Below, one piece after another: positions 31,273 through 42,345 of a stretch of 64,000 nucleotides of DNA (the stretch's first letter is position 1; each line of letters starts with the position of its first letter). The DNA comes from Didymella arachidicola (Eukaryota > Ascomycota > Dothideomycetes > Pleosporales > Didymellaceae): positions 1,364,001 through 1,428,000 of the forward strand of contig CM049987.1 of assembly GCA_016630955.3 (NCBI GenBank), read 5' to 3'. The translations under genes were made by a program, and so were the position numbers. Below the pieces are notes generated by a model. That model was not told the origin of the DNA. It was given only the letters and a program-made list of their open reading frames with translations, and did no database searches.

Positions 31273-33786
31273 ATGCCGGATGACCGCCAGATCAGACTTA
31301 AAAAGCATATTCGCGACCGGCAGCTCCAGGCTACTGTCCACGAGGGCATCACTACCCATCTCCTTCCACGCGCTCCAAACGAACCACAGATATACGAACG
31401 ATGGAAGCACATCGAAATTCTTGGGCACGGTGGTGGTGGCATAGTATATCTCGATCGAAACGTTGAAGGCTACAATATTGGCGAGCTACGAGCGGTGAAA
31501 TGCATCGGCATGGGCGACGATGAGAATGTGGATCAACAACACTTGCGCGAACTGGAAGCCTTAGTCGAATTTGCTCAGGGCAACTGGAAAGTAAGTCGCA
31601 GTATGCTCTTGCGGGTGAGCGGATGTTGACATAGACCCCAGTATCAGAACTTCTTCGTCACTTTCTATGGATGGTTTACGTGGTCACGGAAGCTCTACAT
31701 AGCTATGGAGTACTGCAAGCACCTCGATCTGGGAACTTTTTTGAAGCGACATAAGCATCTGCCGGAATCTGAGGTACAGGATATAACCTGGCAAGTCTTA
31801 CAGGGATTGCAACTCATGCACGAGGAGAACTTCGCGCACCGCGACCTCAAGCCAGCTGTAGGTTGAAAGTTTCGGTCGTCATGCATCTTACTGACTTGAC
31901 ACGGTCAGAATATATTGATCAAGGCCAAGCCACCAATGGATCCTTGGTGGGTCAAGATCTGTGATCTGGGTCTAAGTAAAAGCAGTGACGCTGCTGCTGC
32001 AACAACAACAGTGTATGGAACTCCGGGTTTTATGGCACCCGAAGCCTTACTTGGCAACAAGAATAAAATCGACCCTTTCGCAGCCGATATTTGGAGCCTA
32101 GGACAAACAGTATCACAAGCACTGACGGGGCGAGCTATGTTCACTATCGACTCACTGAAAGGCTATCGGAGAGGCAGGTTGCCTTTCCCGGAAGACAGAC
32201 TGAAAGAGAAGGGAGCGAGTAAACAAGCGGTAGAGTTCGTCATTGCACTAATGAAAGCAGATCCTATTCAACGGTTGACTGCTGTTCAGGCACTTAAGCA
32301 GCCCTGGATGAGTCCCACTATCAGGGATGATTCGAATGCACAGGCCACACCGCCAGTATCTGAGGGTAAAACTGCACCAGCTCACCTCGTTGTACCCTTG
32401 CAGGATGAATCTATCATCCCAGGAGGGACAACTGAGTCAGTACCGAGTCTCGAAACCACACAAGCTTCTGCATTATGGACTAAAACAATCTCTTCTGGAG
32501 TTGCCGCCACACAGGCTTCTGCCCAATGGACACAAACGCTCAAAATTCCAGATGTTGCGGCCAAGTCAGTAGACCATCAGCAGCCGTTCCTTCCAGGCCA
32601 ACCTTATTCGATACCTTACCCTATGATGAACATTGACTATGCGCCACGAAGACCTTACCCCCTCCAGACATCCCCTAACTCGTTGTCTCAAGCTCCGACG
32701 CCCCAGCGAACTACCGCAACGAGTAGCAAAAAGCACCTTGTGCCCTTCCCGCTGGATCGTGCCCGACGGCGATCAATTGATCTAACGACTGTCTTTAAAC
32801 CATTTGCTCGTCTCAGAAAGGAGGCGAACGAGAACGGCAAGCGGTACAACGCCGGCAAACCATGGTCGCTCCTTCCACCCCCAACTTGGGACTTCCCAGT
32901 GTATAATCTGGATATCGGTTACAAGGACTTGTTCGAGCTTGCACCTCCTTCACGAAGGCCGGGACGTCCGCTGCAGTCGGTAGACAGCCAGCAGACAGTC
33001 AGACAGCGGCAACCTTCCACTACATTTAAACCAATGCCCCCGTACATACCTGCCACACAGAATCCTTATGTCAGGCTTAGTCCCTACCGTTCGTTGGAGC
33101 ACCAAAAACAATGGAGCCATCTCAGAGATGAACCACATCCAAGCCTGTGGTACCCTGGATACCCTGGATATCCACAGAACGGACTTCGTAATCCAACAGA
33201 AAATACAAGCCTCCATATTCATGGTCAATCTCCAGCACAGACCCTCCATGGATATTCCGTTGGCGCTATTCCATCGTTCGCCGAGCTACAGCAGAAGAGG
33301 AAGGACAAGTCTTTATTAAGTGCCGGACTTCAAGCCCAACAAGACCGCCTCAGGGAGCTGCAAGCCCGTCAGCAGCTTCTTCTTGAGGAGACGTCTGCAT
33401 TGCCCAAGCATCACCCGCTCCTGCAAAACAGCCCCTACAAATTTCGCGACGCTGTGAAAGAGTATCGACCACCGTGGTTGCCGGACCATCCAGACCCGCA
33501 AGCACCAGTCCAGCCCAAATACAAACAGCCCGCGCCAGACGTCAGACGCGCCGAATTGAGTGGGCAGGCAACAAAAATCGAGACTCCCGACCCGTTGTCA
33601 TCGTCAGCGTCACCCAATCTCGACGAAAAGATTGACGAAGAAAAGTTAACTCCAAAGAAATATAGTAGACGAGGCTACCTCGCAGATCTCCCTGTTATAC
33701 AAGGTCAACCAGCAAAACCCCAACGGGCGTTTGCGCCCAGATCAAAGAAGTCGACAAAAGGGACGGAGCGCAGTAAGAGGTCCTGA
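31273..33786 (+). CDS. Serine/threonine protein kinase with a long Pro/Gln-rich tail
   Basis: Three exons (31273-31590, 31642-31857, 31909-33786) encode 803 residues. The kinase domain is about 45-305. The glycine loop is ILGHGGGGIVYL (49-60), the ATP lysine is Lys76 in LRAVKCI, the catalytic loop is HRDLKPAN (His172, Arg173, Asp174, Asn179), the metal loop is DLG (197-199) and the P+1 region is GTPGFMAPEALL (215 onward). All catalytic residues are present, so it should be active. An intron splits HRDLKPA from NIL. The 500-residue tail is Pro/Gln/Tyr-rich, with a near-duplicate pair TQASALWTKT (362) and TQASAQWTQT (379), a YPGYPGYP run and a short coiled stretch (DRLRELQARQQLLLEE). It is divergent from the HeLo-pseudokinase gene. 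An in-frame GTG exists upstream, but the first ATG is 31273. Confidence 0.85.
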
Positions 33787-34472
33787 ATCTTGTAGGAGCA
33801 CGAGTGAACGCACTCTGGAGAGTAGAACTTAGCAGCAAAATGGCGATGCTTACCGCAGCTCTTTGCAGGCGTTCCAATTCGCAAAGCGTGGATCAACTTC
33901 ATGATGTAACCATACTAGGACGCCATGTCGAGCAATGTACGTTGTATTAAGAAAGCATCAAAAGACCAAGTTCAATGTACGACCATTCTTTGAAGCCAGT
34001 CATTTGTATTTCCTACGTCGGACTCGTTCCGTTACATCATCCGTATCATTGACAGAACAATCATACCGATGACATCACCCATGCGGTGGCCCAACGCCCT
34101 CGCGCCAAACAATACAAGCCAACCCAAACAAGTAACGTTAGGAGAGCGCACATTAAAGACAAGTATAACAAGAACATTCCTCTGTTCCTCCTCGAGATTC
34201 CGAATCGAACCAAAGAGATGACTCGAACGAAGGAAAGGGTGTGGCGCACTGCCAAAAGCTTTATACAAGCGTGGGTTCAGATGTGTGGTGTACCGAATCC
34301 AAGTCAATGGGTCGATCAGCCGAGTGCACAGCACCGCGGCGGCGTCTTCGTTGCAAGAACCGCAATCTTAGTCGTTGTAGAACCTACATCGAAGTGAAGA
34401 AGCATGTAAGTGAATGTCCAACGTACGGACGTAGCGATGGATATCGATGAATGTTGGTGATAGAGGAGGTGC
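33787..34472. other. convergent intergenic region
   Basis: About 0.69 kb between the kinase and Bud4-like 3' ends. Short frames only; nothing recognised. Confidence 0.5.
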
Positions 34473-37400
34473 TTAGAAGATCATCGATCGAACCTGGTCT
34501 CGACGGCTGTTGCTACTGCCCGTATTGGGTTGCATCTGAGTCTGTGGCCTTGGTCGCGGTGCGGGTGCAGGTGCCATGCGAGGGTCGCGTTCCTTCGGTG
34601 GCGGTGTTGGGGCGAATGACTGTGTTCGTGCGTGCGCTGGTTTGGCCGGGCTCGAAGGTGTCGATTTGCTGAACACCTCGTGGGACTGTGTACGGCCATG
34701 GGATGGTCGACGGTTCGTGCTAGGGGTAGGGGCGCCAGATTGAGACTTGGGCTTCTGGGCCTTCTCTTTGCGCTCCTTCTCAAGCACCATATGAGTCCAG
34801 GCCTTGCCAGAGGCGATGTCCTTGCCAACGCACTCAGACAACACCTTCATCCATCCCTCCTTGTCTTCGCGGCGGTCGGCGTAGAAGTCAATGACCTCAC
34901 CGTTGGCGAAGCGGATGCGGAATCCTTCTTCGACAAACATGTAGCCCTCCTCATCCTCGGCAAATGCCGACTTGCGACGACCACCAGACTTGGTGGCAGA
35001 AGGTTGCTTGAGAGCGCTCTTATCGTCGAGCAGCTTGGTGGCCTTCGCAAGGTTGATAGTGGCACGCGGCTGTCGAGTTGTCTCGTGGAAAGCAGTGAGC
35101 TTGGTCCCGTCAAGCTTAAAGAAGCGACGACGCCAGTATGGGCAGTCACCGCCCTGTTGACTCAGGTGACCTTCCCAAGTCTTGCCCTTGACCTCCTCAG
35201 CTTCCTTGAGTTCACGGATACAGGCATTCAAGCTCTTGGGCATGTCGTCGTCAGTCGCGTTCTTCGGCTTCGGGACGTACAGCAGCTGGACGGTTAGCTT
35301 GCCGACTCGGTAAGGGGGACGACGAACGACACCACCTCGCTTGCTCTTGACACTGCTGACACCGCTGTCGTCGACAGCCCATTCGTTGAAGCAAGGAATA
35401 TCTACAGTCAGAGGGCGACCGTAAGCCTGGTTCTCGTAGTTGCCGAGACAGACGTAGGCGCGTGCGAAGGAGCCATCCTGACCAACGAGATCGTGAAGAA
35501 GGTCCCAAGCTGTAGCCTTTTGATTGCGCTTCGCTGCGGCCTGAGCCTCTTGCTGCTGTTGAAGGGCAAGGCGATCGGCCTCCTCCTGTACCCGGCGCTC
35601 CTGCTCTTTGCGTTTCTTGGGAGAAGTGAGAAGATTACGGAAGGTAGAACCAGATGTCTTTTTGGTCACGGCCTTAGGAGGTGCAGCTGTGAAGACCTCA
35701 GGCTGACGTGCTGGCGGCTCAAGCTTGGTCTGGAGTGTGAGTTGGAACTCGAGATCGTCGAGAACCACAAGCTCAAACTCTTGTCCAATTGGGGCGGAAT
35801 GCCCAAGCTCGAGCCATGATGTTGTAACGCAGTGGAGACCGTTGTCCAAGGTAAGTTGGAACCATGTGCGTTCCGCTGTGAAGCATTGTCAGCGCCGCAT
35901 TAGTGCAATATCTGGTACACTTACTTTTCGGCAGTGGAAGGTCAAGATCCTTGACACCAACCACCTTTACGAACACGCGACCACGCTCTTCACCATCCTC
36001 AAACTCGTCATCGCCTTGTTCGGTGACAGCATCGAGACCAGCGGCAACAGCAGATTCTTGACCAGGAAGAGGAGGCGCAACACCGGATGTGCGAGCCTTG
36101 CGGGCTCCAGATGCTGTTCGGAGGCTCTTGCGACGGGACTTACCGTTCCACGGCTCAGTCGTCCATGCTTTCTTGCTACCACTAGCCTTGCGTGCGCCTG
36201 GTGTCTGTGCAAGTCTCTCGCCAGTGGTTGACTCGGCAGTGGAAGCGGAAGTTGTTGGGCGGGCCTCGTCGCTGAACTGTCGACTGCTGGCTACCACGAC
36301 CTTGGTATTCTCGCGCATCAGGTAGCCCTTCTGTTCGGGTGCATTAGCGGGACTGTACGTATATGCAAATCTTTCCCCTGACATCGTAGCGGTCGCATTC
36401 GGTCGCGCAGCCACAGATGATGGGAAAGAAGCATAATAGGGCAAAGGAAAAAGGGTGTCTACCTTTTGAGCCTCGATAATCTTATCGAACTCGTTGTCGA
36501 GGCCAAAGCTAAGATCGTTCTCGTCCTCACCCAGGTCCAGATCGAGCATCATTCGTTCCTTGGTTGCGAGACTGAGTTCCGATGAGCCATCGACATCATC
36601 CACATGACCGATCTCAAAGTTGAGTGATTGACGTTTGGGACTCCGCTCAGGCACTGGGGGAGGGTAAGTGCCGCTGACCTGTCGGCGGGTGGCGGCCATG
36701 TCGATCTCGTCGGGGATGAGCGAAGGGCGCGTCCTCAGCTTGTGACCGCCGGTGCCACGAATAGTGGCCTCGCGCTGAGGAATCTCCTGGTCGGATTCAA
36801 TCTCAGGTGGTGCGATGATGACGGGGTTGTGAACGACAGAGTTGGGGCTGCCAGGTTCGGAGCCAGTGTAGTCTTCCTCAGCAGCATCCTCGGCATCAGG
36901 AGTACCAGGTCGCTGCAAGAAGTCACGCATAGCTTCCATCTTGGGAGCGGTGTCAAGAGGGCTTGGAGCTGTCGTGAATGAGGCCTTGAGTGGGTCGAGA
37001 CTGAGATCCATCGATTGCTCTCGGTCAAAGTTGGCAAAAAGTTCGTCCTGACGAGCCTTCTTCTCAGCCGCAGATGGAGATCCAGTGACAACAACGGGTG
37101 TCGGTGGTCCCGAGCTATCAATAGTGCTCTGCGAGGTTGGCTGCTCCTCGATGTGCTCTTCGGGCTGGGCGACAGCCTGCTCAACAGCCTGCTGCTCTAG
37201 CTCCTGGTACGTCTCCTCGTCCGGTTGCGAGGAGTACTGGCTCACACTGACATCGTCACCGATGTCAGAGCCTGCGTCTTCCAACTCGTCAGAAACGGGA
37301 TGACGAATGACCGAGCCGGCGTCAGATACATTGTCAGCATATGGGTCGGCCTCATCATCGAGTTGAGAAATTACTGAACCGTCAACATCCTGGTAAGCAT

Positions 37401-39224
37401 CGAAAACGCTGTCGGCCTCTGATATTTGGGTAGGCTGGGCATGCGCAGTCTCATCAAAGTTGGACGAGCACTCGCGAGACGGAATAGGGACATCGGGATC
37501 CAGATCGGCCAGGTGACCGTAGCTTCGCTCTGGGCTCGACTCAGCATCGTATGCGTGGCTATCCTCGTGTTCGTCAAAATTCTGGCTCTTGACCCTGCGC
37601 AGAATAGACTCGCGCGAAATGCGTGGGATTTCTTGATCCTGCTCATTATCTGCTGTCAGTACCGACACGTCGTCATCGATCTCGTCACCATGGACTTCGA
37701 CTTCATCGGCGGTAGCCTTGTTCTGCCTCTCCTGTGTGGGCGTCGAAGTGTCTCGCTCGCCGTCGAAATTCATCAGGCGCATGCGGTCCTCCAGTGACAT
37801 GGAGCTTTCGCGCCTGCTCAGAAGGTCGGCCTTGGAGAATCCAGAGACCGGAGGTAGCTGGGGCAACGCTCGCTCGCTGTTGCTCGAGCCCTGAGCGTTA
37901 ATTCCAAGCCCCATACCAGGAAGAGGAGGAAGCGGCCTGGGCGAGCCCTCAGAGTGCTGTGAGCCATGCCGTGAGCCATTGGTATTACCAGTGGGTGTCG
38001 CGTCTGCCCTTGGACTGGTCTCGCGCCCTTCGAAAACATCGTCGTAGAGATCGGTCAATGATGCGTTGGCATTGTCCGGGCTCACGTGTCGCCAGTCCTC
38101 GGGAAGTACTACCGGTGTCTTGTCTGTGTCCTCAAGAGAGGCATCAAAACTGTCGGCGTCATCGAAGCTGATCTCATCTTCGTCCTCCTCGTCCGTCTCC
38201 ACGTAGCTACCCTCTCGCGAGCATGCTGAAGGTTCAGGTGTGACCAGCTCGTATTCGGTAATATTGGGCGGAGCAGCGTCGAAGGTCACACTCTTGGCAT
38301 GGCGGCGCAGCGCGCGGGGTGTCTGGTGCTTCATGTCGTCGTCGTCTGAGAGAACGCTGGAGTCTGTGGTGTACTGAGGCGAGTTGAAGCGGCCGTGGTT
38401 GACAAGAGATGACTTGGTGGGGGATGCGCGGCCGGCTGACGAAGAAGGGCGGTCCTTGGTTGGCGAGGAGAATGGTGAGCCAAATGAGGACTGTGTAGGC
38501 AGCTTTGCTGGTGATGTCTGGATGGAGCTCAGCATGGGGATATTGTTGAGGCTGTCCCCACGGCGGCGGCTGCCCTTCTCTGGCGAGGTGTCGATCTGGC
38601 GCAGACCGTTGAGACCAGCGCCACCAAAGGCGTTGCCTTGGACTGATGTGCTCAGCGGCCGCCCAGCAGCTAGTGGCCGGTCCAGAGGCGTGACTAATGT
38701 AGGATCGTAGGCATGCATCTGCTCTTTTGCGAAGATACCGCTGTTCTTGACACGGGCCTGCTTCTTGAGATTCTCGATTGAGTTGCGCTTGGGTGAGAGG
38801 GGCATCTGGGCGTCCTCGTGGATGCTGTTCTCAGAGTCCTGGAAACGTTCACGCGGGGACGCAGTGTGCTCCTTCCAGAACAGGCGCGGACTGTTTTGGA
38901 ACGGCGATGACCCTCCAAAGGGCGAGGACTCCTTGTTGAGGTACATGCGCTGGCGGTCGTCAGCGGCCAGGTAAACACGACGCAAGGCGCGGCGCAGAGG
39001 AGAAGCATGGCGGGCGGGGCGGGGACTTACCTTTGTTGTCTGGTCGAAGCTCGGAGAGTTCCTCCTGCGCTCGCCAGATCCAATTTCGGAGAGGGGGCGG
39101 CCGCTGCTCCTTCCAGGTGAGGCAGTGGGGGTCTTGTTGATGCGCAGCGGCGACACCTGCACGTGATTAGGAGCGGGTTGAGCCGAAGAGATGTTGCAAT
39201 GCTTACTGCTTCGTTACGAGACAT
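34473..39224 (-). CDS. bud4: Bud4/anillin-like septation protein with a C-terminal PH domain
   Basis: Four exons (39224-39207, 39156-39031, 38949-35925, 35875-34473) encode 1523 residues. The first coding exon is six codons. The N-terminal thousand residues are disordered, Ser/Asp/Glu-rich, with many Ser-Pro phosphorylation-type sites (ASPGRSS, PLSPKRNS). Around 1040 a C2-like/anillin-homology region starts (VFVKVVGVKDLDLPLPK, FELVVLDDLEFQLTL), and the PH domain is about 1291-1408 (GDCPYWRRRFFKLDG, GFRIRFANGEVIDFYADR, EGWMKVLSECV). A Ser/Pro/Arg-rich tail ends SRRDQVRSMIF. Bud4 binds septins and Rho4-GTPase regulators and organises septation sites in filamentous fungi. It shares a 509-bp divergent region with mrh4. 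Confidence 0.9.
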
Positions 39225-39733
39225 GGCAAGTCGCGCACAGGCGAAGGATTAATGGCGCGCTGGAATGTTTGCGAAGAATGGCGGCGCCCTCGAGGCGGCG
39301 TGGTGCAGGCGGTTAGGCGCAGGGCGAGTCAACAGTGACGAGCAATTCAAACAATCGATAAGGATGCGCGGGCGCAGACGACTGAGCGCCAACAGGACGG
39401 ACAAAGAAGCGAAGGGCAGAAGCAGCGCGGGCGCTTTGTTTCTGGTGGTGTCGAAGGCAGAGGGGAGGTTGGGCTGTGCGTGGGTGATAAGGCATCTGAA
39501 GCGCTGGATGGGCCGGGGTTGTGGCAGGTTTCTGTCAACAGCGCGTGTGGAGGCAGTCGCCCAAGCAACGACGCCCAACGAACCGAGCGGGATCGCGCCC
39601 CTCTCCCGCGGCCTAGCTGCTAGCGATCTGGTTCCACCAAAAAGTCGCCGTCGCCGCAGCTAGCGCACGTGAGACGAGAGTTTCTGCCGACGACGGTGGT
39701 TTGCTGTCCGCGACCATCGACTGCAAGTGAAGT
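39225..39733. other. divergent promoter region between bud4 and mrh4
   Basis: 509 bp, GC-rich, between divergent start codons. No separate gene recognised. Confidence 0.5.
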
Positions 39734-41866
39734 ATGCTGCGCCAGGCGACCCGTGTGTGCGCCTTCTGCGAGGTGCGCTCGCTGCTCAGCGCCAGGGGAC
39801 CGCCCGTTGTGTCTGCGCCGCGCCGCCTGTACACGCAGGCGCAGAGCGAGCGAGGCCAGCGAGGCGACCGCAACGATCGCAACGACCGCAACGATCGCAA
39901 CGACCGCAACGACCGCAACGACCGCAACGACCGCAGCGACCGCAGCGACCGCGCCGACCGCGCCCGTTCGCTGCCCCCGCGATCACGCCCGCCGCCCAGA
40001 GAGCGCGATGTCCCCCGCGACGGCGCTTCCTTCAACACTCGCCTGGGCGCACCGAGGGGACGCGAGCGCAGCGATGCAGAGCGCGCTCGGCAGCGCCCAA
40101 CCTATGGGCGAGACACGCTGCAGCTGTCCGGCTCGGTCGACAGAGCAGCCGGCGACCGGCCCAAGAGGAAGCCCCGCGAGCCCTACGCGTTCCTCAACAG
40201 GACCAGCGCCCCGCCGACGCTGCTGAGGGAGCGAGAGCAGGCAAGAGAGCGAGGACCCGACCGCGACAGGAACCCGCGCGGCCGCGACGGCGACAAGAGG
40301 CGCACCAAGCCCGACTCGTTCCACGCCCTGAAGATGCAGCGCTCGCTCCACGAGATCCCCTACGCCTCGCGCAAGGCCGTCAAGGGCAAGCTCGACCAGT
40401 ACGACGCCTTCGACAAGTTCCCGCTCAGCGACGCCGTGCAGGCCGCCGTCAAGGACGCCCTCCCCGGCCTCGAGTACCGCAATCCCACGCCCGCCCAGGC
40501 CGTCGCCATCCCCGCCCTGCTGGGCCTGCGCAGGGAGAAGCGCACCCGCGGCGTCTCGACGAAGTCGTCTGGCCCCGACGCCTTCCTGCTCGCCGCCGAG
40601 ACGGGCTCGGGCAAGACGCTCGCCTACCTGCTGCCGACCCTCGACGCCATCAAGCGCGAAGAAGCCCAAGAGAAGGAAGAGGAGGAAGCAGCCGCCGCCG
40701 CCGCCGCCGCCGCCGCCGTCAGTCCCGAAGCAGCCTCCAGCCCCGTCCCCCAGCGCGGCGACATGTTCGATGTCCCCGAGCCCGCTGTGAACAAAGCCGT
40801 CGACCCTGCGCGCCCTCGCGCCATCATCCTCGTCCCCTCCGCCGAGCTCGTCGCACAAGTAGGCGCGGTTGCCAAGTCTCTCTCCCACACCATCAAATTC
40901 CGCGCCGCTCCCATCAGCGCCAAGATGAGCGCGACCGTGATCCGCAACCGCCTCTTCAACGAGCACGGCGTCGACGTCGTCATCTCCACGCCGCCTCTGC
41001 TCGCCAGCATCGCCGAGTCAAATCCCAATATTCTCGCGCGCGTCACCCATTTGATCTGCGACGAGGCCGACTCGCTGTTCGATCGCAGCTTCAAACCTGC
41101 GACGACCGAGATTTTGGACCGCGCGACGCCGTCGCTCAAGAAACTCGTGCTCTGCAGCGCCACCATCCCGAAGTACCTGGACAAGTTCCTGAGCGACAAG
41201 TTCCCCGATATGACGCGCTTGGTCACGCCGAACCTCCACGCCATCCCCCGCAGAGTCCAGCTGGGTGTTGTCGATGTGAACAAGGACCCTTACCGCGGGA
41301 ACAAGATGCTCGCGTGTGCGGACAGTATATGGCAGATTGGCAAGAGTGCGAGCGAGTACAACGACGAAGAGGGCAAGGAAAGCGTAAACACGAAGCGAAT
41401 CCTCGTCTTCGTCAACGAGCGGGAAGACACCGAAGCCGTGGCCGAGTACCTCTGCAAGAAAGGCATCGACGCATTGGCCTTCCACCGCGACACCGATCCT
41501 GTCAGACAAGCCAAGACGTTGGCGAGCTTTACGGATGGATCCATCAGCCCGTCGTTCGGGCAGAAGAAAGAAATGGCAGAGGACGACGACGAGGGCAAGC
41601 CCAAGGCCACCACGTCGCGCACCCTCGCCAACACCAAGGTCATCGTCACTACCGATCTGGGATCGAGAGGCATCGACACAGTGTCCGTGCGTCACGTCAT
41701 TTTGTACGATGTGCCCCACACCACGATTGACTTTATCCATCGTCTCGGCAGAACGGGCCGCATGGGCAGGCGTGGAAGAGGTATCGTCCTGCTCGGTGCT
41801 GGAGATCGTGCCGATGTCGTCCGCGAAGTCAGGGAGGCCATGTTCAGAGGTGAAGCTTTGATCTAA
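39734..41866 (+). CDS. mrh4: Mitochondrial DEAD-box RNA helicase Mrh4
   Basis: A single exon of 710 residues. The N-terminus (MLRQATRVCAFCEVRSLLS...RRLYTQ) is Arg-rich, poor in acids and fits a mitochondrial presequence. Helicase motifs in order: PTPAQAVAIP (Q-like motif), ETGSGKT (289-295), IILVPSAELVAQ (Ia), STPPLL (Ib), DEAD (443-446), SAT (III), ILVFVNE (IV), TTDLGSRGID (V) and HRLGRTGRMG (VI). The short DEAD context DEADSLFD and weak Q motif fit the Mrh4 group, which works in large mitoribosomal subunit assembly. Two low-complexity insertions are notable: Asp-Arg-Asn repeats near residue 45 and an Ala run after Glu-rich sequence near 320. Codon use is very GC3-rich, which opens long shadow frames on both strands. 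Confidence 0.9.
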   Translation: MLRQATRVCAFCEVRSLLSARGPPVVSAPRRLYTQAQSERGQRGDRNDRNDRNDRNDRNDRNDRNDRSDRSDRADRARSLPPRSRPPPRERDVPRDGASFNTRLGAPRGRERSDAERARQRPTYGRDTLQLSGSVDRAAGDRPKRKPREPYAFLNRTSAPPTLLREREQARERGPDRDRNPRGRDGDKRRTKPDSFHALKMQRSLHEIPYASRKAVKGKLDQYDAFDKFPLSDAVQAAVKDALPGLEYRNPTPAQAVAIPALLGLRREKRTRGVSTKSSGPDAFLLAAETGSGKTLAYLLPTLDAIKREEAQEKEEEEAAAAAAAAAAVSPEAASSPVPQRGDMFDVPEPAVNKAVDPARPRAIILVPSAELVAQVGAVAKSLSHTIKFRAAPISAKMSATVIRNRLFNEHGVDVVISTPPLLASIAESNPNILARVTHLICDEADSLFDRSFKPATTEILDRATPSLKKLVLCSATIPKYLDKFLSDKFPDMTRLVTPNLHAIPRRVQLGVVDVNKDPYRGNKMLACADSIWQIGKSASEYNDEEGKESVNTKRILVFVNEREDTEAVAEYLCKKGIDALAFHRDTDPVRQAKTLASFTDGSISPSFGQKKEMAEDDDEGKPKATTSRTLANTKVIVTTDLGSRGIDTVSVRHVILYDVPHTTIDFIHRLGRTGRMGRRGRGIVLLGAGDRADVVREVREAMFRGEALI
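39866..39964 (+). repeat. 9-bp tandem repeat (11 units) coding Asp-Arg-Asn/Ser/Ala
   Basis: Eleven head-to-tail 9-bp units of the form GACCGCAAC with T/C and A/G variants. They encode seven DRN, two DRS and two DRA triplets just behind the presumed mitochondrial presequence of mrh4. Confidence 0.92.
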
Positions 41867-42345
41867 GCTTTGTGTATATTTGTATATGTATATTACAATA
41901 GGGTGTTGTATAACATAGAGGTGTGGAGCATTGCAGGCGTTGTTGACTACCCATGTGTCACGAGAAGTCGGTCAAGATAGAATGTACGATAAAATAAGGA
42001 CGACCCAACCTACCACTGTGGACGTCGATTATGCCACTCGCGGCTCTTTACGAGGTAAATGATAATACCACGTGCGCAACATTAGGGAACCCGGCACCCG
42101 CGGACCTGTGATGGACAACCTTGGAAATGTGAGCTGTAGTAGGAAGGTACATACTGCGGTGGTAAGGTTGCGGTCGTCGGTATCGCAAGTTATTGCACCA
42201 TTGCCGCTTACCAATGCAATGCTGGCCTGACAAGGTGGGGTTGAATGAGGGGCTAAAGCTCATAAGCTGCTTGTGAATCTTGTCTTCTGTGCTCACTCCC
42301 AGACAAGCCTCTCAGCATCCACATCACATCAACTGATTGTCCAAC
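41867..42345. other. intergenic region
   Basis: About 0.48 kb between mrh4 and the oxidoreductase gene, both on the plus strand. It starts AT-rich (TGTATAT repeats near 41873), which fits an mrh4 polyadenylation region, followed by the next promoter. Confidence 0.5.

Noticed and set aside
32455..33786. RHIM-like motif (VIQG near 33695) in the kinase tail
   Set aside because: A four-residue match alone is too weak and the surrounding residues do not fit the RHIM pattern.
39727..41730. 667-codon open frame overlapping mrh4 in another forward frame, and a 327-codon antisense frame at 39983-40966
   Set aside because: Both are Arg/Pro- or Gly/Val-rich composition shadows caused by the extreme GC3 of mrh4; no domain or conserved motif is present and mrh4 itself is complete.
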